From DASVSE01 sp036399715 (lineage in GTDB: Bacteria; Bacteroidota; Rhodothermia; Rhodothermales; Rubricoccaceae): a DNA stretch of 11,040 nt. Of the stretch, positions 1 to 6,666 are shown in pieces. Both the position numbers and the translations under genes were made by a program. How positions within the stretch are numbered: the stretch's first letter is position 1; every line of letters begins with the position of its first letter. The stretch lies in assembly GCA_036399715.1 (NCBI GenBank), contig DASWMO010000313.1, positions 1 to 11,040 on the forward strand, read 5' to 3'. The notes beneath the pieces were generated by a model. That model was given only the letters and a program-made list of their open reading frames with translations, searched no databases and was not told the origin of the DNA.

Positions 1-1907
1 GAGAGCGGCGCGGCCGAGACCGTCGCCGTGGCCGACCTCGTCGGGCCGGACGGCCGCGTGCCCGTGCTGACCCTCACGGACGCTGCGCGTGCCTCGCTCG
101 GCGACCCGAAAGGCGTTCATACGGGCCACGCAGGCCCACACGGAGAGGAGCACGACGGCCACAAGGCATCACTACGCGACGCGCTCCGGCAGGTCCGCCG
201 GATGCTCCGCCCCGAGCGCCGCGACCTGTGGACGATCGGCGCGTACGCGCTCGCCGTCGGCCTGACGTCGCTCGTGCTGCCGCTCGTCTCGCAGGCGCTC
301 ATCGACGCGATCTCGCTCGGCGTGTACACGAGCCAGGTCCTCGTCCTCGGCGGCGTGATCGCGCTCGGGATGCTCCTCAACAGCGGCTTCAGCGTCGTGC
401 AGCACTTCGCCGTGGACCTGCTCCAGCGGCGCATCTTCGTCCGGACCGAGCTGGGCATCGCGCGCGGGCTGCCGCGCATCCGGCACGGCGCCTTCAACGA
501 CACGTACGCGCCCGAGCTCGTCAACCGCTTTTTCGACGTCGTCACGTTCCAGAAGGCCCTCGCGAAGCTGCTCATGGACGGCCTCGCGTACACGCTCGTC
601 GCCGTGGCGAGCCTCGCGCTGCTGGCCGTCTACAGCCCGTTCTTCCTGGTGATCAGCGTCGTCGTGGTGCTGTTCGTGCCGCTCGTCGTGTTCGGCCTCG
701 GCCACGGCGGGCTCGCGACGAGCGTCCACGAGAGCGAGGAGAAGTACGCCCTCGCGCGGTGGCTCGAGGAGGTCGGCCGGGCGCAGACGAGCTTCAAGCT
801 CTACGCCCCGCCGTTCGTCCACGCCCGCGCCGACGCCATCGCCGCGCGCTACGTCGGCAGGCGCGGCGAGCACTTCCGCGTGCTCGTGCGGCAGGACGTG
901 GCGAGCCTCGTCTTCCGGACCGTCGTGACGCTCGCCGCGCTCGGCATCGGCGGCGGGCTCGTCGTGCAGGGCCAGCTCTCGCTCGGGCAGTTCGTCGCCG
1001 CCGAGCTCGCCCTCCTGTCGCTGCTCACGGCCCTCGACCGCCTCGTAGGGATGCTCGAGCACGGCTTCGACCTGCTCACCGCGGCCATCAAGATCGCGGC
1101 CCTGACGGAGCTCCCGACCGACGTCCCCGGCGCGGATGCGCTCGGCGGGTCGGGCCCGCTCGCCGTCGGCCTCCGGGGCGTCTCGTTCGCCTACGCCGGC
1201 GCGCCCGACGGCCCGCTCCGCGCGACCTCGCTCGACGTGCCGGCCGGCGCGCGCGTCGCCATCGTCGGCGAGAACGGCGCGGGCCGGACGACGCTGGCGT
1301 ACCTCCTCGCCGGCATCCTCCGCCCGACGCGCGGCCTCATCACGCTCGGCGGTACGACCTCGGGCGCCTCGACGCGCACGCGCTCCGCGGGAACGTCGGC
1401 TTCGCGATGGCGACCGACGAGCTCTTCGACGGGACCGTCGAGGAGAACATCACGCTGGGCCGCCCGCTGACGTTCGACCAGATCTGGGAGGCCGTCCGCC
1501 TCGCCGCCCTCGACGCGCCGCTGCTGGCCCTGCCGGACGGCCTCCAGACGGCCGTCTTCGGGACGGGCCGCGCCCTCCCCAGCGGTGTCGCGCGGCGCAT
1601 CATGATCGCGCGCGCCCTCGCCGGGCGCCCGCGCCTGCTCATTCTCGACGACGCGGCACAGGGTCTCGAGCCGGCCGTCCGCGAGCGCATCGGCCGCGCC
1701 GTCGCCGCGGCGCCGTGGTGGACCGTCGTCGACATGTCCGGCGACCCCGAGGCGCTCCGCCGCGCCGATGCGGTCGTCGTGCTGACGCGCGACGGGACCG
1801 CCGAGCCGGCCGGGACGCCTGCCGAAGCCGCCGCCGAGGGCTCGGCCCTGGCGCGTCTCCAGCCCGAGACCGCCGCCGCCCTCCGCGCCGCGCTGTTCGA
1901 CGCCTGA
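1..1907 (+). CDS. ABC exporter subunit with degenerate ATPase domain; 5'-partial, one frameshift near 1352
   Basis: Type I secretion-like ABC exporter subunit (membrane domain fused to nucleotide-binding domain), inner membrane. The frame is open to the left edge; GTG at 28 is the first possible start in the window, but the true start is probably upstream. Residues below count from that GTG. A His-rich linker lies at 31-45. Membrane segments lie near 68-96, 104-132, 185-202, 204-226 and 294-335. The NBD starts near 378, with A-loop Tyr389 in FAYAG. Family sequence runs in one frame to about 1352 and resumes at 1353 in another (YDLGRLDAHALRGNV), so one base appears missing; the repaired length is about 626 aa. 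ATPase motifs are altered: Walker A GENGAGRT (Lys to Arg, 1285-1287), Q-loop VGFAMATD (Gln to Ala, 1410-1412), signature LPSGV (1575-1589), Walker B LLILDD (Glu to Asp, 1650-1652), H-loop DMSGD (His to Gly, 1740-1742). The HlyD and TolC genes downstream indicate secretion; the substrate is unknown. An active ABC partner may lie upstream (inference). Confidence 0.85.
   Translation, partial: ERRGRDRRRGRPRRAGRPRARADPHGRCACLARRPERRSYGPRRPTRRGARRPQGITTRRAPAGPPDAPPRAPRPVDDRRVRARRRPDVARAAARLAGAHRRDLARRVHEPGPRPRRRDRARDAPQQRLQRRAALRRGPAPAAHLRPDRAGHRARAAAHPARRLQRHVRARARQPLFRRRHVPEGPREAAHGRPRVHARRRGEPRAAGRLQPVLPGDQRRRGAVRAARRVRPRPRRARDERPRERGEVRPRAVARGGRPGADELQALRPAVRPRPRRRHRRALRRQARRALPRARAAGRGEPRLPDRRDARRARHRRRARRAGPALARAVRRRRARPPVAAHGPRPPRRDARARLRPAHRGHQDRGPDGAPDRRPRRGCARRVGPARRRPPGRLVRLRRRARRPAPRDLARRAGRRARRHRRRERRGPDDAGVPPRRHPPPDARPHHARRYDLGRLDAHALRGNVGFAMATDELFDGTVEENITLGRPLTFDQIWEAVRLAALDAPLLALPDGLQTAVFGTGRALPSGVARRIMIARALAGRPRLLILDDAAQGLEPAVRERIGRAVAAAPWWTVVDMSGDPEALRRADAVVVLTRDGTAEPAGTPAEAAAEGSALARLQPETAAALRAALFDA
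1345..1356 (+). other. Frameshift site in the ABC exporter gene
   Basis: Upstream, the coding frame reads ...RGLITLGG, ending at 1351-1352. Family-like sequence continues as YDLGRLDAHALRG with codons starting at 1353. One base is therefore missing next to GGCGG/TAC. The unshifted frame runs only to a TGA at 1468-1470 and gives low-complexity sequence. No slippery heptamer or homopolymer is visible, so programmed -1 shifting is not supported. A sequencing error or a recent one-base deletion are the simplest readings. Confidence 0.8.
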
Positions 1908-1917
1908 CGCCTGCCCA

Positions 1918-1932
1918 GCCGGGTGCCCCGGC
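1918..1932 (+). terminator. GC hairpin between ABC and HlyD genes
   Basis: Perfect 6-bp inverted repeat GCCGGG-TGC-CCCGGC, beginning 10 nt after the ABC stop codon and 25 nt before the HlyD start. There is no T-tract. It matches the hairpin after tolC (4716-4730) except for the 3-nt loop. It may be a weak terminator or an mRNA-end stabiliser that lowers downstream expression; the sequence does not decide which. Confidence 0.4.
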
Positions 1933-1957
1933 GCTTCCTCCCGACGCTCCACCTCCG

Positions 1958-3289
1958 ATGACTGTCCTGCCCCCCGCCCCGCCCCGCGTCCCGGCCGCCG
2001 CCGCGGCACCGCTCACCGAGGCGCCCGCGTGGGCGCACGCCGAGGCCGCCCGCCGCGGCGCCGCGGCCGTCTCGACGGCCCTCCTCGCGGCGCAGACGCC
2101 CCACCTCGCGCGCCGGCTGACCGTCTTTCTCGTGCTCCTCGGCGTGGCGATCGTCGCCGCGCTGGTCTTCACGCCGTGGCGGCAGGTCGTCGCCGGCAGC
2201 GGCTCCGTGACCTCGTTCGACCCGGCCGCGCGGCCGCAGACCGTCGAGGCGCTCGTCGACGGCCGCGTCGCGCGGTGGGCCGTCGCCGAGGGCGCGCGCG
2301 CCGAGGCCGGCGCGGTCATCGCCGAGCTGCAGGACATCGGCTCGGGCTTTCTCGACCAGGACTTCGTCGCGCGCACCGAGCAGGGCCGGGCCGCGCGCAT
2401 CCAGGCCGCCGTTCTGGCCGTCGACGCGGCCCGGGTCCGGCAGGCGACGGCGCAGGCCGAGCAGCGCCTCATCGCCGCCCGCGCGACGGCCACCAACGCC
2501 GACGCCGAGCAGGAGACTGCCCGCGTGCGCGCCGACCGCGCCGACGCGCTCGCCGCCGACGGCCTCGTCGCCACGCGCGACGTCGAGACGGCGCGGCTCG
2601 CGCTCCAGAAGGCCGACCGCGACCTCGACGCCCGCCACATCGCCGAGGCCGAGGCCGCGCAGCGCGTCGCGCAGGCCACGGCCGAGACGGACCTCGGGCT
2701 GGGCAACGCGCGCGGGCGCGCCGAGAACGCCGTCGTCCGCGCGCCCGTCGCCGGGACGGTCGTCCGCATCGCGCAGGTCGGGACCGGGCAAACGGTCAAG
2801 GCCGGCGACGTCCTCGCGACGGTCGTGCCGGACACCGAGGACCAAGCCGTCGAGGTGTTCGTCTCGGACCGCGACGCCGCCCTCGTCGAGCCTGGCCGGG
2901 CCGTCCGCCTCCAGTTTGCTGGCTACCCCGCGCTCATGCTTACCGGCCTGCCGGGCCTCTCGATCGGCGTCTTCGGCGGGCGCGTCGCCGTGGTGGACGC
3001 CGTCGACGACGGCACGGGGCGCTTCCGGCTGCTCGTCACACCGGACTCCTCGGGCGCGCCGTGGCCGCCGCGGCGCTTTCTCCGCCAGGGCTCGTCGGCG
3101 ACGGGCTGGGTGCTCCTCGGCGAGGTCTCCCTCGGCTACGAGCTGTGGCGCCGCATGAACGGCCTGCCGCCCCAGATCCCCGTCCGCGGCGCGACGACGA
3201 CGCCCGAGGACGGCGCCGGCTACGAGAGCGGCGCCTATGGCAGCGGCGCCGACGCGTCCGCGAAGCCGCCCGCGGCCCGCCTGAAGTAG
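1958..3289 (+). CDS. HlyD-family periplasmic adaptor (membrane fusion protein)
   Basis: Periplasmic adaptor bridging the inner-membrane ABC exporter and the TolC outer-membrane channel; 443 aa, the usual length for HlyD/EmrA-type proteins. A Pro/Ala-rich cytoplasmic N-terminus (1-50) precedes one membrane helix at about 54-72 (RRLTVFLVLLGVAIVAALVF). The first half of the biotinyl-lipoyl domain lies at about 92-125 (QTVEALVDGRVARWAVAEGA). A long Ala/Glu/Arg-rich alpha-helical hairpin (coiled coil) spans about 135-250. The second lipoyl half is at 257-290 (NAVVRAPVAGTVVRI...VKAGDVLATVVP). A beta-barrel follows, and the C-terminal motif GYELWRRMNGLPPQIP (393-408) resembles a recurrent ending of adaptors of this subgroup. 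The last 30 residues are Gly/Ser/Ala-rich and probably disordered. ATG 1958 was chosen because it is the first ATG giving a normal leader before the membrane helix; it lies 50 bp after the ABC stop. The start is preceded by a C-rich tract, not a Shine-Dalgarno sequence. The reading frame is intact, unlike both neighbours. Confidence 0.93.
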   Translation: MTVLPPAPPRVPAAAAAPLTEAPAWAHAEAARRGAAAVSTALLAAQTPHLARRLTVFLVLLGVAIVAALVFTPWRQVVAGSGSVTSFDPAARPQTVEALVDGRVARWAVAEGARAEAGAVIAELQDIGSGFLDQDFVARTEQGRAARIQAAVLAVDAARVRQATAQAEQRLIAARATATNADAEQETARVRADRADALAADGLVATRDVETARLALQKADRDLDARHIAEAEAAQRVAQATAETDLGLGNARGRAENAVVRAPVAGTVVRIAQVGTGQTVKAGDVLATVVPDTEDQAVEVFVSDRDAALVEPGRAVRLQFAGYPALMLTGLPGLSIGVFGGRVAVVDAVDDGTGRFRLLVTPDSSGAPWPPRRFLRQGSSATGWVLLGEVSLGYELWRRMNGLPPQIPVRGATTTPEDGAGYESGAYGSGADASAKPPAARLK

Positions 3290-3319
3290 CTCGGCCCGCG
3301 CCTCCCAACTCCCCACCCG

Positions 3320-4712
3320 ATGACCCGACTTCTCGCCCTCGCCCTGCTCGCTACTCTCGCCGCGCCCGCCCGCGGGCAGGGCTGCGCCCCCGGCGGCGGC
3401 TTTCCGACGCTCACGCTGGAGCAGACGCTCGCGCTCGTCGCCAAGCGCCACCCCGAGGCGCGCCCGGCGGACCTCGAGCGCGACCTCGGCGCCCGCGGCG
3501 GCTTCGACCCGCTCCTCACGACCGGCCTTACGACCAAGACCGACGACCTCGACACCAAGCTCGGCCTGTGGCAGACCGCCCTGTCGCTGCCGATCGACGC
3601 ACCCTTCAGCCCGTCCGTGGACGTCAACCACCGGCTCGGCGTCGGGCCGTCCGTGAACCCCGCGGACCGTGCCGGCGACGCCGGCGAGACGCGCATCGGC
3701 GTGTCCGTCTCGCCTCTCGCCGGGCGGGGCACGGACTGCCGGCGGACGTCGCTCGCGCAGGCTCGCCTCGCGCCCGAGGCCGCCGGCGCCGCGGCCATCC
3801 AGCGCCGCAACGCCCTCCTGCTCGCCGCGGCACGGGCCTACTGGACGTGGGCCGGCGCCTACGCCGCCGTGACGGTCCGCGACAGCCTGCTGGACGTCGC
3901 ACGGACGCGGGCGGACTTTGTCGCGCGGCGCGTGCGGGCCGGCGAGACGCCGCCGGTCGACAGCCTCGAAGCGCGCCTGACCGTCGTCTCGCGCGAGGGC
4001 GACCGCGTGGCCGCCCTCCGGCGCGCCGAGGAGGCGGGCGTGACGCTCGCGACCTACCTCTGGGAGGCTGACGGCGCGCCGGCGCTGCTCCGCGCCGCGC
4101 CGGCCGCCCTGCCCGCCCCGGGGCGCCTGCCGCTCGCGGCCGCCGACGCCGCCGCGCTCCGCAGCGCCGTCGCGCTCGCCCTCGACCGGCGGCCCGAGAT
4201 CGACCGCGCGCCTCGCGGCCGAGACGGCGCGCCTCGAAGTGCGCTTCGCCCGCGAGCAGACACGCCCGGACCTCCGCATCGGCGTCCAGGCCGTCTCCTA
4301 CGGCGACGCGCCGGCCGCCTTCGGCGACGTCTACGTCGGCGTGCAGTTGCGGCAGCCGCTGTGGGCGCGGCCCGCCCGAGCGGCCGCCGAGACGGCGCGC
4401 GTGGACGCCGAGCGGCGCAGCCTGGAGCAGGCCGTCGCCGTCCGCACGGTCGAGGCCGACGTCGTGAGTGCCGCCGTGGCGCTGCGGCGCGCGGCCGAGC
4501 GGGACGGGCTCGCGGCCGAGCAGGCGCGCCTCGCACGCGCGCTCCGCCGGGCCGAGGTCCGACGCTTCGAACTCGGCGAGGGCACGCTGTTCCTCGTCAA
4601 TCAGCGCGAGACGGCTCTCGCCGAGGCGCAGCTCCGCGAGGCCGAGGCGCGCGCGGACCTGCTCCAGGCCGAGGCCACCTTCGAGTGGGCCACGGGCACC
4701 CTCGGCGACTGA
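3320..4712 (+). CDS. TolC-family outer-membrane efflux protein, frameshifted near 4205-4211
   Basis: Outer-membrane channel of the secretion operon. The protein begins with a signal peptide (residues 1 to about 19, MTRLLALALLATLAAPARG) and then the typical TolC N-terminal helix motif LTLEQTLALVAKRHPEARPA (31-50). Long amphipathic helices follow, including GETPPVDSLEARL (208-220), a hallmark of the family. The frame holds to RRPEIDR (290-296, ending 4207). It then becomes low-complexity Arg/Pro sequence, while the family pattern continues in the frame containing 4209-4712 (ARLAAETARLEVRFAREQ...LRIGVQ...LGEGTLFLVNQRETALAEAQL...). Restoring two bases in the CGCGCG run joins them as RPEIDRARLAAE and gives about 464 aa, the normal length. 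The start ATG is 30 bp after the HlyD stop. The TGA at 4710-4712 is followed by a convergent hairpin. The sequence cannot tell whether the gene is truly broken or misread. Confidence 0.9.
4202..4213 (+). other. Frameshift site in the tolC-like gene, within a CG dinucleotide run
   Basis: The upstream frame reads GAC CGC GCG; downstream family sequence needs GCG CGC CTC from 4206. Adding one CG unit to the run at 4205-4210 would restore RPEIDRARLAAETARLEV, with the spacing expected between the RPE motif and the next helix. A lost CG repeat unit (slippage or a base-calling error in GC-rich sequence) is the likely cause. Confidence 0.7.
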
Positions 4713-4740
4713 CCCGCCGGGCAGCCCGGCCACCCGTCAG
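4709..4740. terminator. Convergent bidirectional hairpin between tolC-like and DUF3667-like genes
   Basis: The inner perfect stem is GCCGGG (4716-4721), loop CAG, CCCGGC (4725-4730). Outer arms CTGAC (4709-4713) and GTCAG (4736-4740) are also complementary and contain the stop codons of the two convergent genes. There is no T-tract on either strand. Position between two gene ends makes a shared terminator likely. Confidence 0.55.
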
Positions 4741-5672
4741 GCGAGCGCGACCGTTGCCAGAAACAGCAGGAACCGGTACAACGGGTGGAGCACGACCGCG
4801 AACACGGTCACGAAGGCAATCCCCTTCGCCGCGCTCACAGCCCACGCCTCGCCGTACACGCGGCGGAAGAACACGGCGAACGAGGCAGCGAGCGACGTGA
4901 AGTAGAACGCGACGAGCGGCGTGTCCCCACTGAGGTGCAGCCGGAGCCCGTACACGAGGGCGATAAAGCCGACGAGGACCGCCATCCCGACGACTAGGAG
5001 CAGAGAGACGAGGTGGACGGCCGCGGTGAGGTGCTCGAGCGCGTACCGGCGCCGGCGCCAGAACAGAACCGCCAGCGTCATCGCGAACAGGGGGACGAGT
5101 AAGACAGGGACCGTCTTGGAGAGCGTGTGCCCGACGGCGTCGAAGTGCTCCCGGTAGGCCACCGCGCCCGGCCCCGCGAGGTGGCCTGCGACGATCCGCT
5201 GCGCGAGCGTCCCGTAGACCCCGTTCGAGAGGTGGTTCTCGAGCGGGGCGTCGAGAAAGTGGGCGTTCGAGGCCGACGCGAGCAGGTAGAACGCGAGGTT
5301 GACGAGGACGAATACCTGGAGCGGCGACGCCCACCCGACGCGGCGGCCGGCGAGCACATCGGCCGTCATCACGCCGGGGCGGCGGACGAGGCTCCACACG
5401 CTCCGCGGCACTTTGAAGTCGAAGTGCGTGAACGTGTGGAGGGCATACTCGAAAAAGTGCGAGAGCCGGTAGTCATGGGGCCCGAGGCGGCGCTCACCGC
5501 ACGCGTGGCAGTACGCTCCGACGAGGGGCTCGCGGCACGACGCGCAAGCGCCGGCCTCCGCAGGCAGCGCGGGATCGGCAGGAGGCAGCGCGGCGACGGC
5601 GGCTATGGAGGCAGTCGGTAGCGCGCGGCGCGCGGCGGCGGAGCTAGCGAGTCGGTCAGCGTCGGGCGTCAT
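4737..5672 (-). CDS. DUF3667-like zinc-ribbon membrane protein
   Basis: Function unknown; inner membrane protein of 311 aa. After a 40-residue Ala-rich N-terminus comes a zinc-ribbon, CxxC at Cys43/Cys46 and CxxC at Cys55/Cys58 (CASC...YCHACGERR). Next is the block HDYRLSHFFEYALHTFTHFD (66-85), then KVPRSVWSLVRRPG and LAGRRVGWASPLQVF, which are characteristic of DUF3667 proteins of Bacteroidota-like genomes. Roughly five hydrophobic segments follow (near 117-133, 188-208, 218-245, 252-275, 285-311). A cytosolic metal-binding head on a membrane body is the expected layout. The start is ATG at 5672, the only one leaving the ribbon intact with a normal leader. It is convergent with tolC (24 bp between stop codons) and divergent from the unknown gene at 5808, with 135 bp between. 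Nothing ties it functionally to the secretion operon. Confidence 0.85.
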   Translation of the reverse strand: MTPDADRLASSAAARRALPTASIAAVAALPPADPALPAEAGACASCREPLVGAYCHACGERRLGPHDYRLSHFFEYALHTFTHFDFKVPRSVWSLVRRPGVMTADVLAGRRVGWASPLQVFVLVNLAFYLLASASNAHFLDAPLENHLSNGVYGTLAQRIVAGHLAGPGAVAYREHFDAVGHTLSKTVPVLLVPLFAMTLAVLFWRRRRYALEHLTAAVHLVSLLLVVGMAVLVGFIALVYGLRLHLSGDTPLVAFYFTSLAASFAVFFRRVYGEAWAVSAAKGIAFVTVFAVVLHPLYRFLLFLATVALA

Positions 5673-5807
5673 GCCGGTCGGGACGGGTCGCCCGATGGTA
5701 CGGCCGCGGCCAAGACCCGTGGCGGGGACAGGAATCTTCGCGCCGGCCTGTCCGATCCGGGCCGCGTCTCCGCTAAACGAACTGTCCCACTCTCATCCTC
5801 TCCGTCA
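5673..5807. promoter_or_regulatory. Divergent intergenic region with candidate operator
   Basis: This 135-bp gap must hold the promoters of both flanking genes. I find no convincing -33/-7 pair of Bacteroidota type. It contains a perfect 7-bp inverted repeat, GGACAGG (5726-5732) and CCTGTCC (5747-5753), with arm centres 21 bp apart, close to two helical turns. That would suit a dimeric repressor, but arms of this length can arise by chance here. Confidence 0.3.
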
Positions 5808-6476
5808 ATGATGGACGTCCCTCTCGCCCCGAGCGAACTCGTTGCCCTCCTCGGCGACCGGTTCGCCGGCTCGCCCTCGCTGACGACCGGCAAGTACCAC
5901 CTCCTCTCCGGCGCCGGAACCGTTGCCCTGAACCCGATCGCCGAGACCGTCGTGCAGGCGGCCTTTCTCGGATTGGAGCGCGACGGGCTCGTCCAGTTGG
6001 AACGCGCCCCGAAGTCGACGTTCTTCGGGCTTCGGAAGTCCCACACGGTCCTCGCCGAACTGGCGGGCGGCGGCGCGGCCGCCGTCGGGGCCATCGAGGC
6101 GGGCCTTCTCGACGCGCTCCGGTCCGGCCGCGCCGAGGTCGACGAGGTCGTCTACACGTGGTTCGGCGAGGACCAGCCGTGGCCGCAGATCGACGTAATG
6201 AGCCGGGTCCGCGACGGCCTCGTCGCCCGCGGAGCCGTCGAGCGGACCGAAACGGAGGAGAAGGGGTTTCTGCGGACCAAGACGGAGGTCGCGTTCACCG
6301 TCTCCGCGGCGACGCAGGCGGCCCTCGCCGCCGCGGACGTCGAGGCGCTCAAGGCCCTCCTCGCCGACGCGGGCGGACGCCCCGACCTCCGCGAGTCGCT
6401 CCGCGCGGAGGTGCGCCAGGGGCTCATGCGCCGCGTCGACCGCGGCGGGGGCAGCGCCGGGGAGTGGCCGGACTGA
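5808..6476 (+). CDS. Uncharacterised protein with two winged-helix-like segments
   Basis: I do not recognise this 222-aa protein. It is soluble (no signal peptide or membrane helix) and contains no Cys. The sequence shows two similar helix-plus-wing-like segments: about 48-80 (VVQAAFLGLERDGLVQLE, then STFFGLRKSHTV) and about 130-166 (VMSRVRDGLVARGAVER, then KGFLRTKTEVAFTV). Both end a helix with a short-chain 'GLV/GAV' turn and then carry a Phe-Leu-Arg-Lys strand-like stretch. This suggests an internal duplication or a tandem winged-helix fold, as in some DNA-binding or scaffold proteins. A helical bundle similar in layout to GPP34/Vps74 phosphoinositide-binding proteins was considered but is not supported by a clear motif. 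The start is a tandem ATGATG at 5808/5811; either could be used. The gene stands alone, divergent from the DUF3667-like gene, and is followed by two hairpins. Confidence 0.7.
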   Translation: MMDVPLAPSELVALLGDRFAGSPSLTTGKYHLLSGAGTVALNPIAETVVQAAFLGLERDGLVQLERAPKSTFFGLRKSHTVLAELAGGGAAAVGAIEAGLLDALRSGRAEVDEVVYTWFGEDQPWPQIDVMSRVRDGLVARGAVERTETEEKGFLRTKTEVAFTVSAATQAALAAADVEALKALLADAGGRPDLRESLRAEVRQGLMRRVDRGGGSAGEWPD

Positions 6477-6481
6477 TCCCG

Positions 6482-6499
6482 CCGGCACCGCCGTGCCGG
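6482..6499 (+). terminator. Hairpin just after the unknown gene
   Basis: Perfect 7-bp stem CCGGCAC (6482-6488), tetraloop CGCC, GTGCCGG (6493-6499), starting 6 nt after the TGA at 6474-6476. There is no T-tract. It is probably a terminator or 3'-end stabiliser, the first of two in tandem. Confidence 0.5.
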
Positions 6500-6511
6500 A
6501 ACGATCGGTCA

Positions 6512-6552
6512 CGTTCCCGGCCTGCGGGTCTGCATCCCCCAGGCCGGGAACG
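6512..6552 (+). terminator. Strong 13-bp perfect stem-loop between unknown gene and aroQ
   Basis: CGTTCCCGGCCTG (6512-6524) is perfectly complementary to CAGGCCGGGAACG (6540-6552). Inside the 15-nt loop a further GGG (6526-6528) can pair with CCC (6536-6538), leaving a 7-nt loop TCTGCAT. A perfect 13-bp stem is very unlikely by chance. There is no downstream T-tract on either strand. A transcription terminator backing up the hairpin at 6482 is the simplest call; a dispersed palindromic repeat is an alternative. Confidence 0.6.
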
Positions 6553-6634
6553 CCGTCCGTCTCGAGCGTCGCGGCCATCCATGCGGTGGCCCGCCGCGAC
6601 GGCCCGGGCTGCGGGCTGCCGAGGCGGTGCACGC

Positions 6635-6643
6635 TACCTTTCG
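6635..6643 (+). promoter_or_regulatory. Possible -7 element upstream of aroQ
   Basis: TACCTTTCG resembles the Bacteroidota -7 consensus TAnnTTTG and stands 24 bp upstream of the aroQ start. It is also one of few AT-containing spots in the gap. No clear TTG -33 element is seen at the usual spacing, so this is a weak call. Confidence 0.25.
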
Positions 6644-6666
6644 GCACGCTCCGCTCCTCCCCGGCC

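Noticed and set aside
1345..1356. Programmed -1 ribosomal frameshifting in the ABC gene
   Set aside because: No X-XXY-YYZ slippery heptamer and no evident downstream pseudoknot; a simple one-base deletion fits as well.
3320..3385. A lipoprotein signal on the TolC-like protein (Cys22)
   Set aside because: The residues before Cys (RGQGC) lack the Leu at -3 of a lipobox; an ordinary signal peptide fits better.
1340..4279. A very long open frame on the minus strand opposite the secretion operon (over 900 codons)
   Set aside because: Low-complexity Arg/Gly/Ala translation with no family motif. It is the reverse shadow of three recognisable plus-strand genes in GC-rich DNA, where stops are rare.
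5808..6476. GPP34/Vps74 family identity for the unknown gene
   Set aside because: The general layout of helices and a late 'LVxRG' segment is only loosely similar; no defining motif was found.
6493..6666. An upstream GTG start for aroQ giving a 200-residue protein
   Set aside because: The extra 58 residues run through a perfect 13-bp palindrome and have no counterpart in the family; ATG 6667 gives the standard length.
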